Part shown: positions 1 to 7,865 of the stretch, piece after piece
Layout: each line of letters begins with the position of its first letter
Numbering within the stretch: position 1 is the first letter of the stretch
NCBI GenBank assembly: GCA_022758945.1
Contig: JAEMQE010000237.1
Coordinates: 1 to 13,114 of the forward strand
Source of the DNA: Lentimicrobium sp.
Lineage (GTDB): Bacteria; Bacteroidota; Bacteroidia; Flavobacteriales; Flavobacteriaceae
Length of the DNA: 13,114 nucleotides
Direction of reading: 5' to 3'
Position numbers and translations under genes: made by a program
The notes under the pieces: generated by a model
What the model saw: only the letters and a program-made list of their open reading frames with translations
The model's database searches: none
What the model was told of the DNA's origin: nothing

Positions 1-42
1 AAAATTAATGCAAATGATATTGTCTATTTTTATGATAAATAA
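1..42 (+). CDS. Possible C-terminal end of an upstream gene (partial)
   Basis: The first 14 codons in frame 1 are open and end in TAA, giving the peptide KINANDIVYFYDK. The composition is compatible with a protein C-terminus, and the non-coding DNA that follows fits an intergenic start here. Thirteen open codons can easily occur by chance, so this is only a suggestion. No function can be given. Confidence 0.3.
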   Translation, partial: KINANDIVYFYDK

Positions 43-169
43 ATTCTCTTTTAATTTAAAGTAGAAATTGTTGTCGACTACCTGAATTTCTAGCCCCGAA
101 TACTTCACTTGATTCTTATTTTCTTATGAGCCTAGTGAACTTGGTTTGCATTGAAAATTCATTCTTACC

Positions 170-202
170 AAACCTGTAAGGTTATGAAAACCTTACAGGT
201 TT
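170..202. repeat. Perfect 14-bp inverted repeat (hairpin)
   Basis: AAACCTGTAAGGTT (170-183) is exactly complementary to AACCTTACAGGTTT (189-202) with a 5-base loop. It is followed by A-rich sequence on the plus strand and is not followed by a T run on the minus strand. It therefore does not look like an intrinsic terminator in either direction. Palindromes of this kind recur in flavobacterial intergenic DNA as far as I recall, so a REP-like interspersed element is the likely identity. That identity is an inference. Confidence 0.7.
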
Positions 203-247
203 AAAAAAGATTGTAAGGAATAGCAGAAAATAGCTCCTAAAAATCCG

Positions 248-255
248 TATTTTTG
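248..255 (+). promoter_or_regulatory. -7 box of the metG promoter (TATTTTTG)
   Basis: TATTTTTG matches the Bacteroidota sigma-A -7 consensus TAnnTTTG at every fixed position. It lies 52 bases before the metG ATG, implying a leader of about 45 nt. No clear TTTG -33 element is present at the expected spacing, so the assignment rests on the -7 box and its position alone. Confidence 0.45.
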
Positions 256-307
256 CATTCATTTTGAAACGAATTTTTAATTCGTAATTTTTAATTTTTA
301 ATTGATT

Positions 308-2380
308 ATGTTACAAAATCCTAAAAGATATACCATTACGGCGGCATTGCCTTATACAAACGGACCCATTCACATTGGGCATTTGGCGGGTGTTTACGTG
401 CCTTCGGATATTTATTCCAGATATTTAAGATTGCAGGGAAGAGACGTTTTGTTTGTTTGCGGAAGCGACGAACACGGCGTGGCGATTTCGATGAAAGCCA
501 AAAAAGAAGGGGTTACGCCTCAGGAAGTAATCGACAAATATGATGGAATTATACGAAAATCATTCTCGGATTTTGGAATTTCGTTTGATAATTATTCTCG
601 AACTTCGGCTAAAATTCATCACGATACTGCTTCGGAATTTTTTAAAACGTTGTATGACAAAGGTGATTTTATCGAGGAAGTATCCGAGCAATTGTATGAT
701 GCGAAAGCAGACCAATTTTTGGCAGACCGTTTTGTTGTGGGAACTTGTCCACGCTGTGGCAATGAAGAAGCTTATGGTGATCAATGCGAAAATTGTGGCT
801 CGACACTAAATGCAACGGATTTGATTAATCCAAAATCAACAATTACGGGAGAAACTCCAATAATGAAAAAGACGAAACACTGGTTTTTGCCTTTGGATCG
901 ATATCAAGATTTCTTGAAAGAGTGGATTCTCGTTGGACATAAAAATGACTGGAAACCCAATGTTTACGGACAAGTAAAATCCTGGATTGACGGCGGACTA
1001 GAACCTCGCGCAGTAACTCGTGACCTCGATTGGGGAATTGACGTTCCGGTTGAAGGTGCCGAAGGAAAAAAATTATACGTTTGGTTTGATGCGCCAATTG
1101 GTTATATTTCTTCTTCGAAAGAATGGGCTGCGAGAGAAGGAAAAGATTGGGAACCTTATTGGAAAGATCAAGATACAAAACTGGTTCACTTCATCGGGAA
1201 AGACAATATTGTTTTTCACTGTATTATTTTCCCGGCGATGTTGAAAGCCGAAGGAAGTTATATTTTGCCTGATAATGTTCCGGCAAACGAGTTCTTGAAC
1301 CTGGAAGGAAACAAATTATCAACTTCTAAAAACTGGGCGGTTTGGTTGCACGAATATTTAGAAGAATTCCCGAATCAGCAAGATGTTTTGCGTTATGCTT
1401 TGACATCGAATGCACCAGAAACGAAAGACAATGATTTTACTTGGAAAGATTTTCAGGCGAGAAACAACAATGAATTGGTTGCGATTTTTGGCAATTTCAT
1501 CAATCGTGTGGTGGTTTTGACCAACAAATATTACGAAGGAATTGTTCCAAGTCCGAACGCACTTTCTGAAGTGGATGAAGCAACTTTGGCCGAATTAAAA
1601 GCGTATCCAGCCGTGATTTCGAGTTCGATTGAGCGTTACAGATTCCGCGAAGCTTTGGGTGAATTGATGAATGTTGCCCGATTGGGAAATAAATATCTTG
1701 CCGACGAAGAACCTTGGAAAATGATAAAAACAGATCCAGCTCGTGTGCAAACTCAAATGTATGTGGCTTTGCAAATTGCGGCTGTGTTGAGTTCACTTTG
1801 CGAACCTTTCTTGCCATTTACCGCGGCAAAATTATCAAGAATTCTAAAAATTGAAGACAAAATCGATTGGAAAACAGTCGCTGTTAATTCCGATTTAATT
1901 CTTGCCGGTCACCAAATTGGCGAAGCAGAATTGCTTTTTGCCAAAATTGAAGATGAAGAAATACAAAAACAAATAGACAAATTGGAAGCAACAAAAACTG
2001 CTAATAAGGATGAGATTGCTTCGTCCCTCGCAATGATAGAACCACAAAAAGAATTGATTCAGTTTGATGATTTTGCCAAAATGGATTTGCGTGTGGGAAC
2101 GATTCTCGAAGCCGAAAAAATGCCAAAAGCCAACAAATTGTTGATTCTAAAAGTAGATACTGGCATTGACGTTCGTACGATTGTTTCTGGAATTGCCGAG
2201 AGTTTTAAACCGGAAGATATTATTGGAAAACGCGTGACTGTTTTAGTGAATTTGGCTCCAAGAAATCTTCGTGGCGTGGAAAGCCAGGGAATGATTTTGA
2301 TGACGAATAACGCCGAAGGGAAACTGGTTTTCGTGAATCCAGATACAGATGGAGTTGCAAATGGGGAGACTATAAATTAA
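308..2380 (+). CDS. metG: Methionyl-tRNA synthetase (MetRS), full length
   Basis: Cytoplasmic class I aminoacyl-tRNA synthetase that charges tRNA-Met with methionine using ATP. The 690 residues match the usual length of the long MetG form. The Rossmann catalytic core carries the HIGH signature at residues 22-25 and a KMSKS-type loop, KLSTSK, at 336-341. A zinc knuckle is visible as C147-x2-C150 and C160-x2-C163. The anticodon-binding helical domain follows, and residues from about 586 to the end form the C-terminal OB-fold tRNA-binding and dimerisation domain (FDDFAKMDLRVGTI). The ATG at 308 is preferred to the TTG two codons upstream, because ATG-LQNPKRYTITAALPYTNG matches the usual MetG N-terminus. 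The gene appears monocistronic: it has its own -7 box upstream and a hairpin terminator just after the stop. Nothing suggests damage, and essential function is expected. Confidence 0.98.
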   Translation: MLQNPKRYTITAALPYTNGPIHIGHLAGVYVPSDIYSRYLRLQGRDVLFVCGSDEHGVAISMKAKKEGVTPQEVIDKYDGIIRKSFSDFGISFDNYSRTSAKIHHDTASEFFKTLYDKGDFIEEVSEQLYDAKADQFLADRFVVGTCPRCGNEEAYGDQCENCGSTLNATDLINPKSTITGETPIMKKTKHWFLPLDRYQDFLKEWILVGHKNDWKPNVYGQVKSWIDGGLEPRAVTRDLDWGIDVPVEGAEGKKLYVWFDAPIGYISSSKEWAAREGKDWEPYWKDQDTKLVHFIGKDNIVFHCIIFPAMLKAEGSYILPDNVPANEFLNLEGNKLSTSKNWAVWLHEYLEEFPNQQDVLRYALTSNAPETKDNDFTWKDFQARNNNELVAIFGNFINRVVVLTNKYYEGIVPSPNALSEVDEATLAELKAYPAVISSSIERYRFREALGELMNVARLGNKYLADEEPWKMIKTDPARVQTQMYVALQIAAVLSSLCEPFLPFTAAKLSRILKIEDKIDWKTVAVNSDLILAGHQIGEAELLFAKIEDEEIQKQIDKLEATKTANKDEIASSLAMIEPQKELIQFDDFAKMDLRVGTILEAEKMPKANKLLILKVDTGIDVRTIVSGIAESFKPEDIIGKRVTVLVNLAPRNLRGVESQGMILMTNNAEGKLVFVNPDTDGVANGETIN

Positions 2381-2388
2381 AGAAAATT

Positions 2389-2434
2389 AACCGCAGATTC
2401 GCAGATTTTAAAATTTGTGGGTTTGCGGTTTTTT
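2389..2434 (+). terminator. Intrinsic terminator after metG
   Basis: AACCGCA (2389-2395) pairs with TGCGGTT (2424-2430). A second, inner block of pairing (ATTTT against AAAAT) makes a long imperfect stem. A T run (2429-2434) follows the 3' arm. It begins 9 bases after the metG stop. The arms resemble a flavobacterial intergenic repeat type (CCGCAGATTCGCAGATT), so a repeat may be serving as terminator. Confidence 0.7.
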
Positions 2435-2488
2435 ATTAAATGATTTCAACCTAAAAACTTTGGGATTAAATTTCCCAATTATAAATAC

Positions 2489-2496
2489 TACTTTTG
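2489..2496 (+). promoter_or_regulatory. -7 box upstream of the large outer-membrane protein (TACTTTTG)
   Basis: TACTTTTG matches the TAnnTTTG consensus perfectly and sits 22 bases before the ATG. A TTTG at 2459-2462 could be the -33 element, but the 26-base gap is longer than usual. An overlapping near-match, TACTTTCG at 2498-2505, is an alternative. A promoter is expected here because a terminator separates this gene from metG. Confidence 0.45.
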
Positions 2497-2518
2497 ATAC
2501 TTTCGAGTTAAAGTATTT

Positions 2519-5500
2519 ATGTTAAAAAATATCTTGCTTTTGTTGGCAATACTCTGCTTTTCCGGACTTCACGCCCAGGAAATCAATTCGTCGTACAAAA
2601 CCAAAAAAATTCTCGTTTCCCATGATACCATTCACCTTGAAAATGAAAGCCTCAACCCCGGTTTTTTTAAACTGCTTGATGCCAATGACAAACCCATCGA
2701 CAGCACTTTCTACAAAATAAATTTCGAAAAAGGAACATTAATTTTAAACGAAAATTTTCCAAAAAGCTCAGATTCGATAACGGTGAATTATCTCAAACTT
2801 CCAGAGATTTTAACCAAAGAATATCGAATTTATGACGCCAGTAAAGTGGTGAGTAACGAAGCCACTTCGGGAAGTTTATATACAGTTGAAGCAATTCCTC
2901 AGAAAAAAAATATTCCTTTTGAAGGGCTCAACACTTCCGGAAGTATCACTCGTGGCGTTACCATTGGCAACAATCAAAACACGGTTTTAAACTCGAATCT
3001 CGATTTGCAAATCACCGGAAAACTTTCTGAAAAAGTGAGTTTGCGTGCCTCCTTGCAAGACAACAACATTCCGCTGCAAGATGGAGGTTATTCACAAAAA
3101 CTGGATCAGTTTGACAATGTTTTTATGGAGCTTTTCAGCGACAAATGGAATATTCGAGCTGGCGATGTTTTTCTTGAAAATCATAAAACACAATTTCTGA
3201 ATTTCAACAAAAAAGCTCAAGGAATTTCTACCAATTTTGATTTTGGTACAGAAGAAAACAAAACCAATATTTTCGCTTCGGCGGCTTTAGTCAAAGGCCA
3301 ATATGCCCAAAGTAATTTCGTGGGTCAGGAAGGAAATCAAGGTCCGTATAAATTAATTGGACAAAATGGAGAATTGTACATCCTTGTGATTTCAGGCTCC
3401 GAGCGGGTTTATGTAAATGGAATTCTTCTGAAACGTGGCGAAAACAATGATTATACCATAGATTATAATGCCGGAGAAATTATTTTTACTCCTCTTTTTA
3501 CCATCACTTCCGAAATGAGAATCACCATAGAATATCAATATTCTGAACAAAATTATACCCGATTTGTTACTTATGCAGGCGGTTCTCACGAAAGCAAAAA
3601 ATGGAGTTTTGGCGGTTATTTGTATTCCGAAAGCGATTTGAAAAATCAACCTTTACAGCAAAGTCTTTCGACGGAACAAGTCCAAATTTTGGCTGATGCC
3701 GGTGATAATCCAGATTTGATGGTCGCGCCTTCAGCATACTTGGATTCCTATTCTGACAACAAAATATTGTACAAAAAAATAGTAGTAAATACAGTGGAAG
3801 TTTTCGAATATTCGAATAATCCGCAGGATGTTCTATACAATGTCAGGTTTAGTCAAGTTGAGGCAAATAAAGGAAATTATATTTTGAAAAACACCGCCAC
3901 CATTGGCCGGATCTATGAATATATTGAACCCATAAATTCCGTTCCGCAAGGAAATTACGAACCTATTATTCAATTAGTGGCGCCAATAAAAATTCAGGTC
4001 GCCTCCTTTTTAGGAAAATACAAACCAACCGAAAAAACAGCAATTGATTTTGAAATTGGGTTGAGCAACAATGATAAAAACCTGTTTTCTTCAATAGATG
4101 ATTCCAATAATCAGGGCTTGGCGACAAAAATAAATGCACGACAACGACTGTTTTCGAAAAAATGGAATGTAGATGCGTTTGCCAATTATCAGTATGTTCA
4201 GACAGATTTTAGAACCGTTGAAAGACTTTACAATGTTGAATTTGGCAGAGATTGGAATCTGGGAACAACTATCCTTGGCAATCAAAGTTATTTAGTTTCA
4301 GGATTGCTTATGGCTTTGCCGGAAAAAGGAAACTTGATTTACCAATTTGAAAAACTGGATTTCTCCGAGAGTTTTTCTGGAAATCGTCATATTCTAAATG
4401 CGATATTTAACCTGAAAGATTGGAAAATTCAAAGTCAGGGAAGTTTCCTGAATAGCGATGCCATCAGTTCAACATCAAAATTCTTGCGAAATCAATCTCA
4501 CGTCAAGTATCATTTCAAGAAAAACTGGATTGGCACCAGCTTAAAATTGGAAGATAATCAAGAAAAAAATAAATCAACCAATCAATTTTCGGCCTTGAGT
4601 CAACGGTTTTTAGAATATGGTTTTTTTGCCGGTCGTGGAGACAGCACTAAAGTTTTTGTAGAATTGGGTTATTTTAAACGAGCCAATGACAGTTTGCAAA
4701 ACGGAATAATTCAACGCGTAAACAACTCCCAAACTTTTGCCTTGAGATCAAAATTAATTCAAACTAACAAAAGCGATTTATCTCTTTTTGTGAATTACAG
4801 GGTTTTGAGTTTTGTAGATGCAGCCAAGAAAAATGAACCTTCGCTGAATTCCAGAATGGTTTACAACGACCGTTTTTTTAACCAATTAATCCAGGCAACC
4901 ACAGTATTTGAAACTAATTCCGGATCTATTCCGCAGCAAGAATTTACGTATCTTGAAGTTCCCGTCGGACAAGGAGTTTATACCTGGAATGACTATAATA
5001 GTAATGGAATTCAGGAATTAGAAGAGTTTGAAGTAGCTCCTTTTATCGACCAGGCAAAATATATCAGAATCTATTTGCCCAACCGTATTTATATAAAAAC
5101 TTATCAGAATAAATTCTCTCAATCGATTATTTTGAATCCTAATCAGTGGCAAAATGAAAATGGTTTTAAGAAAACACTATCCTATTTTTATAACCAGACT
5201 TCCTATATCATAGATCGAAAAGTAGAAAATAAAGGCGATAATTTCGATATAAATCCTTTCAACAATTCAACTGAAAATGTGTTGGGATTGAATTCCAGTT
5301 TCAGAAACAGTTTGTTCTATAATAGAGGAAAGCAACACCATTCCGTTACCTATTCTTACATTCAGAATCAGACGAAAAATTTACTTTCTATTGGCTCGCA
5401 AGAAGCAAAAAACAGTTCGAATCAATTGCAATATTCGCACTTGTACAAGAAAAGCTGGTTGTTTGGTTTTTTTGCCAAAACTATCCAAACGTCCATTGCA

Positions 5501-5932
5501 TCAGAAAATTTTTCAGAAAAAAATTATAATATAAAAGGTTATCAATTAGCTCCAAAAATCAGTTATTTGTTTTCAAAAAGTACCAGTTGGGATTTATTTT
5601 ATGAGCTGCAAAACAAGGAAAATCGAATTGGAAATTTAGAAACTTTGCTGCAAAATAGGTTTGGAACTTCCTTTACGTATGCTGGCAAAAAGAATTTCAC
5701 GATGAATGGAGAAATTTCTTTTTACCAAAATAAATTCATTGGAAATGAATTTTCATCCGTTGGATTTCAAATGCTCGAAGGATTACAGACAGGTCAAAAC
5801 CTAACTTGGAGATTGCTTTTGCAAAAAAATCTGACTAACTTTTTAGACATAAACTTTAATTATCAAGGAAGAAAAAGTGAATCTAGCCAGACCATTCACA
5901 CGGGAAGCGTTCAACTGAGGGCATATTTTTAA
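2519..5932 (+). CDS. Very large secreted protein, predicted outer-membrane beta-barrel, function unknown
   Basis: The 1137-residue protein starts with a signal peptide (hydrophobic LLLLAILCFSGL, cleavage expected after HAQ at about residue 20). No enzymatic motif is visible. Residues 139-220 (starting SGSITRGVTIGNNQN) are glycine- and polar-rich with alternating hydrophobics. Residues about 287-347 contain RVYVNGILLKRGENNDYTID, a compact beta-domain pattern. From about 350 onwards there are many short amphipathic strands with aromatic ends (for example WNVDAFANYQY), as in large barrels. At 825-836, D-Y-N-S-N-G-I-Q-E-L-E-E has the spacing of a calcium-binding EF-hand loop. The protein ends in QLRAYF; a terminal Phe is typical of BAM-inserted outer-membrane proteins. 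I recognise the overall pattern as a Bacteroidota surface protein type but cannot name a family with confidence. It is probably transcribed alone or with the gene that begins 76 bases downstream, since no terminator lies between them. Confidence 0.85.
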   Translation: MLKNILLLLAILCFSGLHAQEINSSYKTKKILVSHDTIHLENESLNPGFFKLLDANDKPIDSTFYKINFEKGTLILNENFPKSSDSITVNYLKLPEILTKEYRIYDASKVVSNEATSGSLYTVEAIPQKKNIPFEGLNTSGSITRGVTIGNNQNTVLNSNLDLQITGKLSEKVSLRASLQDNNIPLQDGGYSQKLDQFDNVFMELFSDKWNIRAGDVFLENHKTQFLNFNKKAQGISTNFDFGTEENKTNIFASAALVKGQYAQSNFVGQEGNQGPYKLIGQNGELYILVISGSERVYVNGILLKRGENNDYTIDYNAGEIIFTPLFTITSEMRITIEYQYSEQNYTRFVTYAGGSHESKKWSFGGYLYSESDLKNQPLQQSLSTEQVQILADAGDNPDLMVAPSAYLDSYSDNKILYKKIVVNTVEVFEYSNNPQDVLYNVRFSQVEANKGNYILKNTATIGRIYEYIEPINSVPQGNYEPIIQLVAPIKIQVASFLGKYKPTEKTAIDFEIGLSNNDKNLFSSIDDSNNQGLATKINARQRLFSKKWNVDAFANYQYVQTDFRTVERLYNVEFGRDWNLGTTILGNQSYLVSGLLMALPEKGNLIYQFEKLDFSESFSGNRHILNAIFNLKDWKIQSQGSFLNSDAISSTSKFLRNQSHVKYHFKKNWIGTSLKLEDNQEKNKSTNQFSALSQRFLEYGFFAGRGDSTKVFVELGYFKRANDSLQNGIIQRVNNSQTFALRSKLIQTNKSDLSLFVNYRVLSFVDAAKKNEPSLNSRMVYNDRFFNQLIQATTVFETNSGSIPQQEFTYLEVPVGQGVYTWNDYNSNGIQELEEFEVAPFIDQAKYIRIYLPNRIYIKTYQNKFSQSIILNPNQWQNENGFKKTLSYFYNQTSYIIDRKVENKGDNFDINPFNNSTENVLGLNSSFRNSLFYNRGKQHHSVTYSYIQNQTKNLLSIGSQEAKNSSNQLQYSHLYKKSWLFGFFAKTIQTSIASENFSEKNYNIKGYQLAPKISYLFSKSTSWDLFYELQNKENRIGNLETLLQNRFGTSFTYAGKKNFTMNGEISFYQNKFIGNEFSSVGFQMLEGLQTGQNLTWRLLLQKNLTNFLDINFNYQGRKSESSQTIHTGSVQLRAYF

Positions 5933-5973
5933 TTTAATTTTTTGTAAAACTATAAATTGTAAAATTATTTTAT

Positions 5974-5981
5974 TAACTTTA
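5974..5981 (+). promoter_or_regulatory. Weak candidate -7 box before the Lys-rich secreted protein (TAACTTTA)
   Basis: TAACTTTA differs from TAnnTTTG only at the last base and lies 27 bases before the ATG. No -33 element is at proper spacing. The gene could equally be read through from the upstream one, as there is no terminator in the 76-base gap. Confidence 0.25.
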
Positions 5982-6008
5982 TTTTTTAAACTTATAAATC
6001 AAATCATT

Positions 6009-6536
6009 ATGAAAAAATTAATTCTATTATGCTTACTTTTTGTTTTTTCAGGAACTTTTTATGCACAAGAATCTAATACAAAAAAAGAACCCGCTAAAAA
6101 AGAAACTACCAAAAAGAAATCAGGTTATGATTACGACAAAGATGTTCCTATAAAATCTACCAAAAAAGAGGCAACTTCTAAATCAACAACTACCAAAAAA
6201 GAACCAGCTAAAAAAGAAACTACCAAATCTAAATCTGGTTATGATTACAACAAAGATGTACCAGTAAAATCTACAAAAAAAGAAACTGACAAAAAAGTAA
6301 CAAAAGCTGAAGAAACTCCAAAAGCTAAAGCTACAAAAACAGAGAAAAATAGCACTGAAAAAGCTAAACAAGCACCAAAAAAATCTGAGCCAAAACTCAA
6401 AGAATCAAACGAAAAAGCCCCAAAAACTCCAGATAAAGTTACTGGAGAATACAAAGGCAAAAAAGTCTATACTGGTTCAAGAGGTGGTAAATATTACATC
6501 AATAAAAACGGGAATAAAACTTATATTCAAGATTAA
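6009..6536 (+). CDS. Small secreted Lys/Thr-rich repeat protein with C-terminal PBCV-type basic adaptor motif
   Basis: A 175-residue protein with a clear signal peptide (MKKLILLCLLFVFSGTFYAQ, cleavage after residue 20). The mature part is very basic and low in complexity, dominated by Lys, Thr, Glu and Ser, and probably disordered. Residues 24-54 and 62-92 are near-identical copies of a 31-residue unit (TKKEPAKKETT, then SGYDY-x-KDVP, then KSTKKE). Residues 148-173 (YKGKKVYTGSRGGKYYINKN followed by GNKTYI) match the pattern of the small PBCV-specific basic adaptor domain (PF08789 as I recall), typified by Y-T-G-P-R-G-G-K-Y-Y; here Ser replaces Pro. In chlorella viruses that domain is fused to enzymes; its binding partner is not established to my knowledge. 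A periplasmic or surface role, perhaps binding polyanions such as nucleic acid or envelope glycans, is my inference from charge. The reading frame and start are well supported; the function is unknown. Confidence 0.85.
   Translation: MKKLILLCLLFVFSGTFYAQESNTKKEPAKKETTKKKSGYDYDKDVPIKSTKKEATSKSTTTKKEPAKKETTKSKSGYDYNKDVPVKSTKKETDKKVTKAEETPKAKATKTEKNSTEKAKQAPKKSEPKLKESNEKAPKTPDKVTGEYKGKKVYTGSRGGKYYINKNGNKTYIQD
6078..6284 (+). repeat. Two in-frame tandem copies of a 93-bp coding repeat, 114-bp period
   Basis: Segments 6078-6170 and 6192-6284 encode 31-residue units that differ at only four residues (K36/S74, D43/N81, I48/V86 are the clearest). They are separated by 21 bp encoding a Thr/Ser-rich linker. 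The DNA copies differ mainly by synonymous or conservative changes, which suggests an internal duplication under protein-level constraint. Confidence 0.8.
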
Positions 6537-6556
6537 TTTTATTAAATGATAAACAT

Positions 6557-6594
6557 AAACTGTCCAAAAGATAAAATTTTGGACAGTTTTTTTT
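6557..6594 (+). terminator. Strong intrinsic terminator
   Basis: AAACTGTCCAAAA (6557-6569) and TTTTGGACAGTTT (6577-6589) form a perfect 13-bp stem with a 7-base loop, followed by an unbroken run of T to 6594. It lies 20 bases after the stop of the Lys-rich protein gene and closes that transcription unit. Confidence 0.9.
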
Positions 6595-6652
6595 ATACCA
6601 TAACTTAATAGTATAGTAATAGTTTATAAATACATACCTATCACTCTTTATG

Positions 6653-6660
6653 TACCTTTC
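6653..6660 (+). promoter_or_regulatory. Candidate -7 box before the GT28-like gene (TACCTTTC)
   Basis: TACCTTTC matches TAnnTTTG at all but the last fixed base, and the following base is G. It sits 32 bases upstream of the ATG at 6692. Because a strong terminator ends at 6594, a promoter must lie between the two genes, and this is the best candidate. No convincing -33 element is present. Confidence 0.4.
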
Positions 6661-6691
6661 GAACTATAAAAACATATAGATATCCCCATAA

Positions 6692-7759
6692 ATGACTTTG
6701 AGTTCAACTAATAAAACCATCTTGATTGCCCCGTTGAATTGGGGTTTAGGTCACGCTACACGGTGTATTCCAATAATTAAAGCCTTACAGGAAAATAATT
6801 ATATTCCAATAATCGCTTCCGATGGGATTTCGCTAGAGTTATTACGAAAAGAATTCCCTTACATACAAACACTCGAATTACCTTCTTACCAAATAGAATA
6901 TACCAAGAACGGAAAGAATTTTAAATGGAAATTATTGCAAAATAGTCCGAAAATGATGAAAGCTGTTTTGACCGAAAAAAAAATGATTAAAAAATGGGTC
7001 AAAAAATACGCTATCGAAGGTATTATTTCTGACAATAGATTGGGTGTTTTTAGCAAAAAAATACCATCGGTATTTATCACCCACCAACTGAATGTGATGA
7101 CCGGAAACACAACCTGGATTACCAGCAAAATGCATCAACATATTATAAAAAAATACAAGGAATGCTGGGTTCCTGATGTTGATGGAATTCCAAATTTAAC
7201 CGGCAAATTAGGTCATCTGGAAAAGACTGATTTAGAACTAAAATACATTGGGCCTTTAAGCCGATTTCATAAAAAAGAGACTCCAAAACAATATGATTTA
7301 ATGATTATCCTTTCAGGACCTGAACCTCAACGCGGACTATTGGAAGAAAAATTGAAAAAAGAAATTTTGAAATATGATGGAAAGATTATTTTTATAAAAG
7401 GAATAGTTGAAAAAGATCAAAAAAAGGAACAAATAGGAAATGTTACCTATTATAATTTTATGAACACACGCCAACTCGAACAAACTTTTAACGAAAGTGA
7501 AATGGTGCTATGTCGTTCTGGTTATACAACAATTATGGACTTGGTAAAACTCGAGAAAAAAGCATTTTTCATTCCAACTCCAGGTCAATTTGAACAAGAA
7601 TATCTAGCTGAAAAACTAGAAAAAGAAGGTTTGGTTCCTTATGCTAAACAAGATGATTTTAAAATAGAAAATATCTTTGAAGTTCAGTATTATAGGGGAT
7701 TAACAGGATTTGGAAACTCCTTAAATTGGACGGAATTATTCGATATATTTGAGAAGTAA
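6692..7759 (+). CDS. MurG/GT28-like glycosyltransferase, acceptor unknown
   Basis: A 355-residue GT-B fold glycosyltransferase. The N-terminal acceptor domain begins with beta-strand ILIAPLNWG and the glycine-rich turn LGHATR (residues 19-24), the counterpart of the GGTGGH loop of MurG. The C-terminal nucleotide-sugar domain has the CRSGYTTIMDL segment (274-284) and PTPGQFEQEYLAEKL (295-309), the typical glycosyltransferase 28 C-terminal signature in which conserved Glu and Gln residues contact the nucleotide sugar. There is no signal peptide or membrane helix, so a cytoplasmic or membrane-face enzyme using a UDP-sugar is expected. It is not MurG itself: it is not in a division/cell-wall cluster and the first loop differs. 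The acceptor could be a lipid-linked saccharide or other envelope glycan. It is flanked by a terminator upstream and a long palindrome downstream and so appears monocistronic. The ATG at 6692 places the first strand about 8 residues in, as expected. Confidence 0.85.
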   Translation: MTLSSTNKTILIAPLNWGLGHATRCIPIIKALQENNYIPIIASDGISLELLRKEFPYIQTLELPSYQIEYTKNGKNFKWKLLQNSPKMMKAVLTEKKMIKKWVKKYAIEGIISDNRLGVFSKKIPSVFITHQLNVMTGNTTWITSKMHQHIIKKYKECWVPDVDGIPNLTGKLGHLEKTDLELKYIGPLSRFHKKETPKQYDLMIILSGPEPQRGLLEEKLKKEILKYDGKIIFIKGIVEKDQKKEQIGNVTYYNFMNTRQLEQTFNESEMVLCRSGYTTIMDLVKLEKKAFFIPTPGQFEQEYLAEKLEKEGLVPYAKQDDFKIENIFEVQYYRGLTGFGNSLNWTELFDIFEK

Positions 7760-7786
7760 AAACAATTATTCAGCAATAAAAAGTTA

Positions 7787-7865
7787 GCCACGAATTTCAC
7801 AAATTCTCACGAATTATTTCTTTATAATTTTAAAGAAATTAGTGTAAATTAGTGTAATTCGTGGC
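7787..7865. repeat. 79-bp imperfect palindrome with nested hairpin
   Basis: Outer arms GCCACGAATT (7787-7796) and AATTCGTGGC (7856-7865) are exactly complementary. Inside, both arms carry two further CAC-x-AATT blocks in register, with few mismatches. The centre is a TTTCTTTA/TAAAGAAA stem around 7817-7838. The whole folds back on itself, 27 bases after the glycosyltransferase stop. It resembles a dispersed flavobacterial intergenic element (recalled, not searched) and could also act as a bidirectional terminator, although no T run follows. Confidence 0.75.

Larger units (their letters stand above)
43..307. other. Intergenic region upstream of metG
   Basis: No convincing coding sequence is visible. 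The stretch holds an 8-bp inverted repeat (TAGAAATT at 62-69 against AATTTCTA at 85-92), a perfect 14-bp hairpin at 170-202, and the metG -7 box at 248-255. The last 40 bases are runs of A and T up to the metG start. Confidence 0.6.

Noticed and set aside
302..307. TTG two codons upstream as the metG start
   Set aside because: The ATG at 308 gives the normal family N-terminus and is the stronger start codon.
6078..6284. Possible CRISPR-like or tandem DNA array
   Set aside because: Only two copies, in frame and within a coding sequence; the repeat is at protein level.
6183..6460. Minus-strand open frames rich in Phe and Ser opposite the Lys-rich gene
   Set aside because: They are mirror images of AAA/AAG-rich codons in the real gene and have no plausible start context or family features.
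6692..7759. Assignment of the glycosyltransferase as murG
   Set aside because: The glycine-rich loop reads LGHATR rather than GGTGGH, and there is no cell-division gene context; only family-level similarity is supported.
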